This document shows positions 15,811 to 22,424 of a stretch of 22,449 nt of DNA, in pieces (position 1 is the first letter of the stretch; each line of letters opens with the position of its first letter). The notes under the pieces were generated by a model that was given only the letters and a program-made list of their open reading frames with translations, was not told where the DNA came from and searched no databases. The stretch spans positions 212,079-234,527 of the forward strand of contig DBRQ01000009.1 of NCBI GenBank assembly GCA_002306345.1, given 5' to 3'. Source of the DNA: Candidatus Pacebacteria bacterium UBA1364 (GTDB taxonomy: Bacteria; Patescibacteriota; Microgenomatia; UBA1400; PJMF01). A program made the translations under genes and the position numbers.

Positions 15811-16773
15811 TCATTTTAAATAAAAAACCTCTTCCTCTAAGATAACACCAAATTTATTTAAAATCACATCCTTGACTTTTGCAATTAATTTTTGCACATC
15901 TGCCGATTTACCGTGCCCAAGATTGAGCAAAAAAGCAGCGTGCTTTTCACTAACTTGGATGTCTCCTTCACTAACCCCCTTAAGCCCAGCTTGCTCGATG
16001 AGAAAACCAGCCGGAATAAATTTTGCTTGACTAAACTGAGGAAAAAGATTTTTTAAGTGCTCGTTATTTTTGGGATTTCGAAAAATACAACCAGAACTAG
16101 GTAGATTGAGTGGTTGCGTTAACTCTCGTTGTTTAATGGCTAACTGCATTTTTTGCTTAATCTGGTCTAGAGGTAACTTTTTTAACGTAAAATAAGCGGA
16201 AAATATAAGGAGATTTGGCTCTTTTTGGAAGATTGATTGTTCATAAGCAAATTCACATTTTTCACGTGTAAATTGAACAATTGCAGCTTTTTTCACGTCA
16301 AAAACCTCAACTTGCTTAACATAATTACCAATAAGATTATCCAAATAATGTGCGTTATTATAAATAGCAGCTCCAACAGTACCCGGAACACCAATGAAAC
16401 CTTCTAAACCACTAGCACCCAAAAGAGCAACTTTGCCCACTAGGGTAGAAGTCTTAAGACCACTATCAGCCTGATAAACTAATTCCTCATTGTGCGCGGA
16501 AATAAGTCTCAATTCGTCAAAACCTAAGTGCAAAACCAAACCTTTTAAACCTTCATCAGCAATGACCACATTACTTAAATCGCCAACCACATAAAATTTA
16601 ATATTTTCTCTTTGGCAAAAAAGCAATAAATCAATGGCTTCTTGACGATTTTTGGCAGAATAAAAAACTTCTGCTTTACCCCCTACCTTAAAGTAACTTT
16701 TTTGACCAAGGGGATAATCAAAAGAAAAATCAAAGGAAGGAAAATGTTGTTTCAAAATTTGTGCTAAATACAT
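15811..16773 (-). CDS. murB: MurB, UDP-N-acetylenolpyruvoylglucosamine reductase
   Basis: MurB is the FAD enzyme that reduces the MurA product to UDP-MurNAc with NADPH. The 320-aa protein has the FAD-binding start Y-F-K-V-G-G-K-A (27-34), the segment G-D-L-S-N (64-68) where most MurB have G-x-G-S-N, then G-L-E-G-F-I-G-V-P-G-T-V-G-A-A (122-136). The substrate domain has A-Y-E-Q-S-I-F (176-182), S-S-G-C-I-F-R-N-P (226-234) and the final E-E-E-V-F (313-317). C229 takes the place of the Ser that protonates the enol intermediate in E. coli. It is the first gene of the minus-strand cell-wall cluster and probably starts a leaderless transcript, diverging from truB. Confidence 0.95.
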   Translation of the reverse strand: MYLAQILKQHFPSFDFSFDYPLGQKSYFKVGGKAEVFYSAKNRQEAIDLLLFCQRENIKFYVVGDLSNVVIADEGLKGLVLHLGFDELRLISAHNEELVYQADSGLKTSTLVGKVALLGASGLEGFIGVPGTVGAAIYNNAHYLDNLIGNYVKQVEVFDVKKAAIVQFTREKCEFAYEQSIFQKEPNLLIFSAYFTLKKLPLDQIKQKMQLAIKQRELTQPLNLPSSGCIFRNPKNNEHLKNLFPQFSQAKFIPAGFLIEQAGLKGVSEGDIQVSEKHAAFLLNLGHGKSADVQKLIAKVKDVILNKFGVILEEEVFYLK

Positions 16774-16780
16774 GGTGTTT

Positions 16781-16786
16781 ATTTTA
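16781..16786 (-). promoter_or_regulatory. -10 box for leaderless murB mRNA
   Basis: TAAAAT (5 of 6 consensus) ends exactly 7 nt before the murB ATG, so transcription should start at or within a base of the start codon. No Shine-Dalgarno sequence is present. It is the likely head of the cell-wall operon. Confidence 0.5.
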
Positions 16787-16820
16787 TTCTATCATGAGAT
16801 AGAGGCTTATAAACAAGGTT

Positions 16821-16826
16821 TATAAT
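16821..16826 (+). promoter_or_regulatory. -10 box for leaderless truB mRNA
   Basis: A perfect TATAAT overlaps the first possible ATG (16825) and ends exactly 7 nt before the next in-frame ATG (16834). This argues for initiation at 16834 on a leaderless mRNA. No good -35 is visible. Confidence 0.55.
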
Positions 16827-16833
16827 GCTTTAT

Positions 16834-17538
16834 ATGCCAGAGCTTGCAGAGGGAATTTATTTAGTAGATAAACCAAGTGGACCAACTAGTCACGACCTTG
16901 TTAATTATTTCAGGATTAAAAGTGGGATCAAAAGGGTTGGCCACGCTGGCACCTTAGATCCTCTGGCCTCGGGTTTGCTCATCATCTTAATTGGTCGCAC
17001 ATACACCAAACAGCAAAATCTTTACTTAAAGAAAGATAAGGAATACCTCGTTGAGGCTGTTTTGGGTATTGAAACTGATAGCTATGACCAAACTGGACAA
17101 ATAATCAAACAAGCTAATTGGCAACAACTTAAAACAATTAATCGAGCGACTGTGCAAAAAATTCTGCCTCAATTCAAAGGTAAAATTCAGCAGACTGTGC
17201 CCATATTTTCTGCTGTCAAAATTAATGGTCAAAAACTTTACCAAAAAGCCCGCAAAGGCGAAGTTGTGAATTTACCTAGTCGTCTTGTTGAAATTAAAAA
17301 AATTACTCTGAAAAAGTTTAAAAAAGACGTGAAAAAACAAAACATCAGTCTTGAACTCTTGGTTAGCTGCTCCAGTGGTACCTACATTCGTTCTTTAATT
17401 CATGATCTAGGGAAAAAAATGGGTTGTGGAGCAAGTGTGACAGCGCTACGTCGTACTAAAATCGATAAATTTCACGTGAAAAACGCCATTAAATTGCCAA
17501 TGAATACAATTAAAAAAGCTATGATCGATATTTATTGA
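16834..17538 (+). CDS. truB: TruB, tRNA pseudouridine-55 synthase
   Basis: TruB converts U55 in the T-loop of tRNAs to pseudouridine. The 234-aa protein has the early Y-L-V-D-K-P-S-G-P-T-S-H segment and motif II G-H-A-G-T-L-D-P-L-A-S-G-L, whose Asp (D42) is the catalytic nucleophile. G-T-Y-I-R-S-L-I-H-D-L-G is the second conserved block. It ends shortly after the catalytic domain, so the C-terminal PUA domain of longer TruB is absent or vestigial (E. coli TruB has about 314 aa). I prefer ATG 16834 to ATG 16825 because the latter lies inside the -10 box. The gene diverges from murB and converges with lepB. Confidence 0.93.
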   Translation: MPELAEGIYLVDKPSGPTSHDLVNYFRIKSGIKRVGHAGTLDPLASGLLIILIGRTYTKQQNLYLKKDKEYLVEAVLGIETDSYDQTGQIIKQANWQQLKTINRATVQKILPQFKGKIQQTVPIFSAVKINGQKLYQKARKGEVVNLPSRLVEIKKITLKKFKKDVKKQNISLELLVSCSSGTYIRSLIHDLGKKMGCGASVTALRRTKIDKFHVKNAIKLPMNTIKKAMIDIY

Positions 17539-17565
17539 TATTGATCGATTATGATTGATATTGAT
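17534..17565. repeat. Short direct repeats at the truB-lepB convergence
   Basis: ATTGATATTGAT occurs at 17534-17545 and again at 17554-17565, with two ATCGAT boxes nearby. The first copy covers the truB stop codon. The 35-bp gap between the converging genes has no GC-rich hairpin, so no ordinary terminator is seen for either gene. Confidence 0.6.
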
Positions 17566-17573
17566 AATAAAAG

Positions 17574-18173
17574 TTAAAAGGGACTGGGATAAGTAGCTTT
17601 ATTTATAAGACTAATCACTGATAAAGGCCAATATCTCAGGAAAACTCTGCCTACAATTTCGTCTTTGGTAATCGCTCCCCAAGATCTAGAATCGCTCGAA
17701 TAAGGGCGATTGTCACCACAAACAAAAAATTCATTTGGTCCTAAATAAATACTTTTTTCTTTAGTGGCATTACCTGGCAAAATCGCATAGTCGCTTGGCA
17801 CATATGGTTCTGGCAATTTTTCACCGTTAATCCAAACTGCGTTTTCTTTTATTTCAACTGTATCACCGGGTACACCAATTATCCTTTTAATAAAATCACA
17901 GCCTGTGCCTTCGACACAGTTGGCATCAGGAGGAGCGTGAAAAACAACCACTTCCCCCCTCTGAGGATCTCTCGTCTTATAAGTTATTTTGTCAGTTAAG
18001 ACCTGTTCGCCACTTTGAAAATTGGGCACCATTGATTGACCATTCACTTGGTGAGGTTGGAGCAAAAATAAATAAATCACTAGAAAAATAGAAAAAGAAA
18101 TAGCCATGGTTTCTATCAAATCAAGAAAAGTGCTGCCAATTTTTTCAACAAAACTACTCATAACAGAGGACAT
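17574..18173 (-). CDS. lepB: Signal peptidase I
   Basis: LepB removes signal peptides from exported proteins at the outer face of the membrane. The 199-aa protein has one N-terminal membrane segment (about residues 19-39). The catalytic Ser lies in G-Q-S-M-V-P (S47), and the general base Lys in F-I-K-R-I-I-G-V-P-G-D (K96). The box E motif G-D-N-R-P-Y-S-S-D-S-R-S-W-G is at 153-166. A small loop with C86 and C92 sits just before the Lys motif and may be a disulfide. The size fits the short Gram-positive type. A second ATG at 18161 would remove four residues; the choice is open because no Shine-Dalgarno sequence supports either. It is divergent from the flippase gene. Confidence 0.95.
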   Translation of the reverse strand: MSSVMSSFVEKIGSTFLDLIETMAISFSIFLVIYLFLLQPHQVNGQSMVPNFQSGEQVLTDKITYKTRDPQRGEVVVFHAPPDANCVEGTGCDFIKRIIGVPGDTVEIKENAVWINGEKLPEPYVPSDYAILPGNATKEKSIYLGPNEFFVCGDNRPYSSDSRSWGAITKDEIVGRVFLRYWPLSVISLINKATYPSPF

Positions 18174-18193
18174 ATTACTACTTTGTAAAGGTG

Positions 18194-18203
18194 GCTTGCA
18201 AGC
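18194..18203. promoter_or_regulatory. Palindrome between lepB and the flippase gene
   Basis: GCTTGCAAGC is a perfect 10-bp palindrome overlapping the flippase -35 and flanked at similar distances by two copies of CTTTGTAA (18181-18188 and 18210-18217). It could be a shared operator for the divergent genes, but no regulator is known. Confidence 0.25.
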
Positions 18204-18225
18204 AGCAGCCTTTGTAACTTACAAT
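18196..18225 (+). promoter_or_regulatory. Candidate promoter of the flippase-ligase operon
   Basis: TTGCAA (18196-18201), an 18-bp spacer and TACAAT (18220-18225). The -10 ends 6 nt before GTG 18232, again implying a leaderless mRNA and supporting that start. Confidence 0.45.
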
Positions 18226-18231
18226 GTCAAT

Positions 18232-19455
18232 GTGAATTACCAAAAGCATGCTATTGCTGGTTTTAGTTGGCAAACTTTACAAAAAATCTTTACGACTGGC
18301 TTGAGTTTTATTAAAATTTTTATCTTAGCGAGGCTACTTGGACCAGAACAGTTTGGTCTTTTTTCTTTAGTGATGATTGCTTTAGGGATCACTGAAAGCA
18401 TTACTCAAACTGGCGTAAATATCACCATTATTCAATCTAAACAACCAATTAAATATTTTTTGGATACTGCTTTTGTGATCTCCATTATTAGGGGTTTTAT
18501 CATTGGTTCGTTAATGATTGTCATGGGTTACTTGATGAGTAATTACTACCAAGAACCAAGTTTATTGCCGATGATTAGTGTGGTCGCTTTGGTCCCCATC
18601 ATCAAAGGTTTTATTAATCCAGCCATTATAAGCTGGCAGAAAAACTTTAATTTTGCCAAAGACAGTTTTTACAATTCCTTTAGACTGCTAGTTGAAACTC
18701 TTGCCCAAATTGTTTTGGCCCTGCTCATGCACTCTGTTTGGGCGCTGTGTCTTGGTGTGATTGTCGGTGCTATTTTTGAAGTAATATTGTCCTTTTTGAT
18801 GCTAAAAGAAAAGCCAGTCTTTCATTACATTAAAAGTCGAGGGGAAACAATTTTTAAAAACGCTAAATGGCTCAGCTTAAGCAGTTTACTAAGCTATTTA
18901 AATGATAACGTTGATGATTTTTTACTAGGTAAAATTGTTGGCACTTACAAACTAGGTATCTACCATAACGCCTACGCCTTGAGCCATAAAGCCAACTATG
19001 AACTCTCAAAATCAGCCTATCACGGAATTATGCCTATCTTCACTAAGATAACGCAAGATGACGAAAAAGCACGCCTGAAAAGGGCTTTTTATAAATCAAT
19101 ATTTTCTACTTTGCTGATCGTTTCCGTTGTTTCCATTCCTTTTATCTTTTTTCCCCAACCCTTAGTTAACTTAATTTTAGGAGAACAATGGTTAGAAGCG
19201 GCGGAAATTTTACCGATGTTAACTTTGGCTGGTCTGCTACACACTGTAGCGAATTTAACTTATGCCTTAATTATTGCCAAGAAAAAATATTTTTACATGA
19301 ATTTGCACATGATCGTTTCGCTATCACTAATGGTGGCTGGAATTATTTTCCTTGGCAAAACCTCTGGCCTGGTTGGAGCGGTTTCTGGCATTTTCTTAGC
19401 CAGGTTGGTTGCTCTACCAATTGCTCTTTTGGGAGCGAAAAAAAGTTTAGAATAA
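18232..19455 (+). CDS. Polysaccharide flippase (Wzx/TuaB-like)
   Basis: This 407-aa polytopic membrane protein belongs to the MATE/MOP polysaccharide exporter family, which flips lipid-linked oligosaccharides across the membrane. The family start is clear: G-F-S-W-Q-T-L-Q-K-I, then I-F-I-L-A-R-L-L-G-P-E-Q-F-G-L-F-S (LAR-LGP-FG). About 10-12 hydrophobic segments follow. A conserved middle block reads S-Y-L-N-D-N-V-D-D-F-L-L-G-K-I-V-G with Y-K-L-G-I-Y. GTG 18232 is chosen because family homology begins right after it and a -10 box lies 6 nt before it; the longer open frame to 18106 lies antisense to lepB. The next gene begins 1 nt after the stop, so the two form an operon. The substrate is unknown, and a lipid II role cannot be excluded because no MurJ is present in the window. 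Confidence 0.88.
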   Translation: MNYQKHAIAGFSWQTLQKIFTTGLSFIKIFILARLLGPEQFGLFSLVMIALGITESITQTGVNITIIQSKQPIKYFLDTAFVISIIRGFIIGSLMIVMGYLMSNYYQEPSLLPMISVVALVPIIKGFINPAIISWQKNFNFAKDSFYNSFRLLVETLAQIVLALLMHSVWALCLGVIVGAIFEVILSFLMLKEKPVFHYIKSRGETIFKNAKWLSLSSLLSYLNDNVDDFLLGKIVGTYKLGIYHNAYALSHKANYELSKSAYHGIMPIFTKITQDDEKARLKRAFYKSIFSTLLIVSVVSIPFIFFPQPLVNLILGEQWLEAAEILPMLTLAGLLHTVANLTYALIIAKKKYFYMNLHMIVSLSLMVAGIIFLGKTSGLVGAVSGIFLARLVALPIALLGAKKSLE

Positions 19456-19456
19456 T

Positions 19457-20575
19457 ATGAAATTTTTTTTAGTTGCCTTCGTTTTTTTGCTTTCTTTAGG
19501 TCAGTTACAAAGAATTCAACTGACAAATAACCTTGCTTTTTATTTGCATGATTGTCTCATTGTTGGTTTTTTGCTTAAGGAACTTTTTACTGCAATTATG
19601 CAAAGAAAAATAATTCCTAAAAACTTAAAAAAAATACCAATTTTTCAAAAAAAAATATTTTGGTGCTTTTCAATTACTGCTTTTCTATCTTGGATAATTG
19701 CTTTTTTACAGGGCCGGTTTGATTATAGAGCGATTTTGTATTTATCCCGTATTTTAGCTTATCTCGTCTTTGTTTTTTTACTACAAAAGCAGTTAAAAAA
19801 TAAAAGTTGGCTATGGCGACTAATTTCTTTCAACATACTTGTATTTGGTTTTGTACAATATTTATTCTTGCCAGATTTGCGTTTTTTAATTTATGAAGGT
19901 TATGACGATCATTTTTATAGATTAGTAAGCACAATTTTAGATCCCGCCTTTACTGGTCTTATTTTTGTTTTTAATCTTAATTATTACCTCTGGCAAAAAA
20001 AGAAAAATTGGTCAGTGATTGTGCTCTTTGTTATTGGATTGTTACTAACTTATTCCAGATCTTCGTACCTAGCTTTTTTATTAAGTAGTGGCGTTCTGTT
20101 ATTGATAGATAAAAAGGCTGCAAAAAAAGCAATCTTCTTGATTCTCACTTGTTTTTTGCTCAGTTTGCCTTTTTTACCAAAACAAAGCGGCGGCGATGGC
20201 GTAAATTTGTTGCGAACCACTTCTGTACAAGCTAGGATTGACAATGATCAAAAAATTTGGCAAGAAATTGAAGGTGTGCAATGGTTATTTGGCCAGGGTT
20301 TGTTTATTCCCGCACAAAGCAGGCAAGTGGCAAAAAACATTCCCAATCACTCTCATTTTGCTGATAATATTTTTGTTTTCCTTATTAGTAATCTAGGCAT
20401 TGTAGGTAGCATTGCCCTAATTCTTCTTGTTTTGGAGACGATAAAATTTGGGAAAAAAGAAAACATCGTGCTACTCACCAGTTTAGTAAGCCACGCTATG
20501 TTTAATAACAACTTGACTCAAAGTTTTGTAATTTTAATTTTTCTTGGTCTTTGGCTATCTAAAAGCCAGAATTAG
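19457..20575 (+). CDS. O-antigen ligase/polymerase-like membrane protein
   Basis: The 372-aa protein has about ten to twelve membrane segments. It matches the O-antigen ligase (WaaL) / Wzy_C type in pattern: a late segment L-L-L-T-Y-S-R-S-S-Y-L-A-F, where this family usually has T-x-S-R-x-x-x-L, followed by a long outer loop (about residues 230-300) with N-H-S-H-F-A-D-N-I-F near a G-I-V-G-S segment, comparable to the catalytic H-N loop. Such proteins join or polymerise lipid-linked glycans. The flippase just upstream supplies the likely substrate, so the pair may assemble a surface polysaccharide or glycosylate proteins. Lipopolysaccharide ligation is not implied, since CPR cells generally lack an outer membrane. 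Its stop overlaps the stop of the converging Ig-domain gene by 4 bp. Confidence 0.78.
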   Translation: MKFFLVAFVFLLSLGQLQRIQLTNNLAFYLHDCLIVGFLLKELFTAIMQRKIIPKNLKKIPIFQKKIFWCFSITAFLSWIIAFLQGRFDYRAILYLSRILAYLVFVFLLQKQLKNKSWLWRLISFNILVFGFVQYLFLPDLRFLIYEGYDDHFYRLVSTILDPAFTGLIFVFNLNYYLWQKKKNWSVIVLFVIGLLLTYSRSSYLAFLLSSGVLLLIDKKAAKKAIFLILTCFLLSLPFLPKQSGGDGVNLLRTTSVQARIDNDQKIWQEIEGVQWLFGQGLFIPAQSRQVAKNIPNHSHFADNIFVFLISNLGIVGSIALILLVLETIKFGKKENIVLLTSLVSHAMFNNNLTQSFVILIFLGLWLSKSQN

Positions 20576-21348
20576 AGCCTGAACTCTACCTCGATGTTGC
20601 GTTCGGTTTTATTAGTAGCTTTATCAATCACCACAAATTTTAGTTCATTTTTTCCCTCAGCCAAATAATAATTGGTGGAAAAATTGCCCTCTTTATCAGC
20701 CAAAACTAAACGATCATTGATAAAAACTTTAGCCTCGGCTTCTGTTTTACCTTTAATTGTTACAGTGCGATTTTTCTTTAGTTCAATAACACTGCCATCC
20801 TTAGGTTCTTCAATCTCCAAAGTCGGCGCTTGTGAATCGCGAACGATAGTGTAAGAACGAGTTGCAAGTGATTCATTCCCGGCTTCATCAATACCAAAAA
20901 TAGATAGTTCATTTGGTCCATCAGCTAAACTTAATTCATACTCGAATTGTCCATCTTCGGCTACTACAACTTTGGCAGCTTCAGCGGAATCAAGCACAAA
21001 AACAACTCGGCTATTTGGTTCAGCAAAGCCCTGTAAAGTAAGACTGGCAGAAAAGGTAGCCTCCACTGGATTACTAGACAAAACAGGTACTTGTGGAGGC
21101 ACCGTGTCTGTTTCGACAAAGGTAGATTCCTTATCAACAATACTAAAAAAAAGCCTAATTAAATTGGGCATGATCAAAAAGATAAAAAGCAAAAGAATGA
21201 CAACTCCAAAAAAAAGATAGTAAAAAGTTTGTTTTTCAATTTTTCTTTTTTCTTTTTTTACTAAACGAGAGGACACAAAATTGCTCTTGTCATTTTTTTT
21301 GTTATTGCTATTGCTATAAAAAGAGGAGCGACGACGAGAATTAAACAT
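20572..21348 (-). CDS. Membrane-anchored protein with two Ig-like domains
   Basis: The 258-aa protein has a basic, Ser/Asn-rich cytoplasmic tail (1-41), one membrane segment (about 42-65), a short linker, then two tandem beta-sandwich repeats of about 85 residues outside the cell (about 84-170 and 173-258). Each repeat shares the pattern P-x-x-P, L-x-G-x-(A/T)-E, V-x-V/I-x-x-x, D/E-G-x-F/N-F, L-x-(D/E)-G-x-N-E-L, D-x-A-(G/T)-N. That is the layout of bacterial Ig-like domains of the glucodextranase-B kind, often used for surface adhesion or scaffolding. No enzyme motif is seen. A role in cell-surface interaction is inferred from the architecture only. The gene overlaps the converging ligase gene at its stop and starts 29 nt after tRNA-Thr on the same strand. 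Confidence 0.8.
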   Translation of the reverse strand: MFNSRRRSSFYSNSNNKKNDKSNFVSSRLVKKEKRKIEKQTFYYLFFGVVILLLFIFLIMPNLIRLFFSIVDKESTFVETDTVPPQVPVLSSNPVEATFSASLTLQGFAEPNSRVVFVLDSAEAAKVVVAEDGQFEYELSLADGPNELSIFGIDEAGNESLATRSYTIVRDSQAPTLEIEEPKDGSVIELKKNRTVTIKGKTEAEAKVFINDRLVLADKEGNFSTNYYLAEGKNELKFVVIDKATNKTERNIEVEFRL

Positions 21349-21355
21349 AAGTTTT

Positions 21356-21361
21356 ATCTTA
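21356..21361 (-). promoter_or_regulatory. Candidate -10 box for leaderless Ig-domain gene mRNA
   Basis: TAAGAT ends 7 nt before ATG 21348; it matches 4 of 6 consensus bases and the -35 position would fall inside tRNA-Thr. No Shine-Dalgarno sequence is present. Read-through from the tRNA is an alternative. Confidence 0.3.
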
Positions 21362-21376
21362 CCACAAATTTTTTTG

Positions 21377-21449
21377 AGCCAAAGGTGGGAGTCGAACCCA
21401 CGACCTACGGTTTACGATACCGTTGCTCTACCAACTGAGCTACTTTGGC
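21377..21449 (-). tRNA. tRNA-Thr (anticodon CGU)
   Basis: The 73-nt cloverleaf is complete: acceptor GCCAAAG/CTTTGGC, D stem GCTC/GAGC, anticodon stem ACGGT/ACCGT with loop ATCGTAA (anticodon CGT, reading ACG), T stem GTGGG/CCCAC with loop TTCGACT, and discriminator U. The 3' CCA is not encoded (the DNA continues CAA), so it must be added by a nucleotidyltransferase. Confidence 0.97.
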
Positions 21450-21546
21450 AAGGTAAGGCAATTAAACTCGCAACGCAATAACATAATTGATGAATTGAGT
21501 ATAGATTTTATTTTGCGCTAAGTCTAATTTCTATTGACTTGTTCTG

Positions 21547-21617
21547 AGCGACCGAAGGGAGTCGAACCCTCACCTCCAGCTTGGGAAGCTAGCATTCTAC
21601 CGCTGAACTACGGTCGC
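21547..21617 (-). tRNA. tRNA-Gly (anticodon CCC)
   Basis: The 71-nt cloverleaf has acceptor GCGACCG/CGGTCGC, an anticodon stem CTAGC/GCTGG (one T-G pair) with loop TTCCCAA (anticodon CCC, reading GGG), a T arm with GTTCGACTC, and U73, the usual glycine discriminator. CCA is not encoded. It lies 97 nt upstream of tRNA-Thr on the same strand and may be cotranscribed with it. The spacer shows no terminator hairpin. Confidence 0.97.
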
Positions 21618-21661
21618 AATTATAGATTAAGGTAATAGATTAAGAAAAATTATAGCAAACT

Positions 21662-21955
21662 TTAGCTTGTTTTTTCTCGATGAAAATTTCTCAAATAAGC
21701 AATGAATATTTCCTTTAAAAACGAAGTTGTACTCGCTGGTTTAACAACATCCTTAATAAACAATTCTAAACTATCGCGGAAATTTTGATCGAGAACAAGA
21801 TTTAAAGCTTTGGCTATTTGTTCAGCGTTTTCTAGCGTCCAATTTCTTTTATCCGTTAAATCAAGTTTTTTACTTATATTGGATTCTTTACTTATATCAA
21901 GTTCTTTGCTCATATCAGATTTTTTGCTCGTATTTAAGTTTTCCGTTTGTATCAA
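21662..21955 (-). CDS. Small protein of unknown function with hexapeptide repeats
   Basis: The open frame gives 97 aa from a TTG at 21955; ATG 21913 is an alternative that would remove 14 residues. I recognise no family. Residues 10-33 are four tandem hexapeptides of the form S-K-(K/E)-(S/L)-(D/N)-(M/I/L). The rest (34-97) is a predicted helical domain beginning N-W-T-L-E-N-A-E-Q-I-A-K-A-L and ending in a basic tail. A strong extended -10 promoter 20 nt upstream supports expression. It is divergent from the gene at 22050, and the two share a 94-bp promoter region. A small regulatory or antitoxin-like protein is possible but not shown. Confidence 0.55.
   Translation of the reverse strand: MIQTENLNTSKKSDMSKELDISKESNISKKLDLTDKRNWTLENAEQIAKALNLVLDQNFRDSLELFIKDVVKPASTTSFLKEIFIAYLRNFHREKTS
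21857..21928 (-). repeat. Four 18-nt tandem repeats in the 97-aa gene
   Basis: The repeats encode S-K-K-S-D-M, S-K-E-L-D-I, S-K-E-S-N-I and S-K-K-L-D-L. The unit length is a multiple of three, so changes in copy number would keep the frame. Confidence 0.7.
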
Positions 21956-21975
21956 TTTTTCATTCGCAGTTAATA

Positions 21976-21984
21976 ATTATAACA
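21976..21984 (-). promoter_or_regulatory. Extended -10 promoter of the 97-aa gene
   Basis: TGTTATAAT is identical to the ileS T-box promoter element. The predicted start is near 21969, about 14 nt before the TTG codon. No strong -35 is present. Confidence 0.55.
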
Positions 21985-22049
21985 TAAAAGTATATCAATC
22001 TTGATCATTGACTAATCATTTATAATTTATAAGATTAAATTCTTGTCTT

Positions 22050-22424
22050 ATGAACAAATCTATCGAACTTGAGAAAAAATTTAAAGAACAAGCTGCAATA
22101 GCCGGACTTTTAGTGGAAAAACCAAAAACAATTGTGTCCAATCACCCGGTTGAGGATAGAAATGGCAAAATTAAAAAAACAAAAACTTTACCAGATTGTT
22201 TTGTCATTGATCCCTTAAGTCAAAACTCCATGCATATTGAGATCACCAATGGCTCTGGCAGGACTGATCACAAAGCTGCGCAAAAAAGAGTAGTCGAAGC
22301 AGCTGGAGTGGAAAATTATACTGTAATAACAGGAAACCAACTTAAAGAACTTTGTGAAAGACAAACACCAGTAGAAAAAAGATTATTTCTTTTAACAATC
22401 TTCGGATGGCTAAATTTACTTTAA
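22050..22424 (+). CDS. Small alpha/beta protein, possibly a degenerate PD-(D/E)xK nuclease fold
   Basis: The 124-aa protein has a helical start (1-20), then strand L-P-D-C-F-V-I-D (47-54), strand M-H-I-E-I-T-N (61-67), helix D-H-K-A-A-Q-K-R-V-V-E-A-A (73-85), strand N-Y-T-V-I-T-G (89-95) and a final helix. This beta-beta-alpha-beta order with P-D (48-49), E64 and Q78 resembles the core of PD-(D/E)xK nucleases such as VRR-NUC. The usual Lys after the Glu is Thr (T66); K75 in the helix could replace it. No partner domains are present, so this may be a stand-alone nuclease, an inactive relative or something else. The fold call is inference. The ATG lies in an AT-rich divergent region without a Shine-Dalgarno sequence. 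Confidence 0.65.
   Translation: MNKSIELEKKFKEQAAIAGLLVEKPKTIVSNHPVEDRNGKIKKTKTLPDCFVIDPLSQNSMHIEITNGSGRTDHKAAQKRVVEAAGVENYTVITGNQLKELCERQTPVEKRLFLLTIFGWLNLL

Noticed and set aside
18106..18231. N-terminal extension of the flippase reading frame back to 18106
   Set aside because: It would overlap the lepB 5' end in antisense, and family similarity begins only after GTG 18232, which has a -10 box 6 nt upstream.
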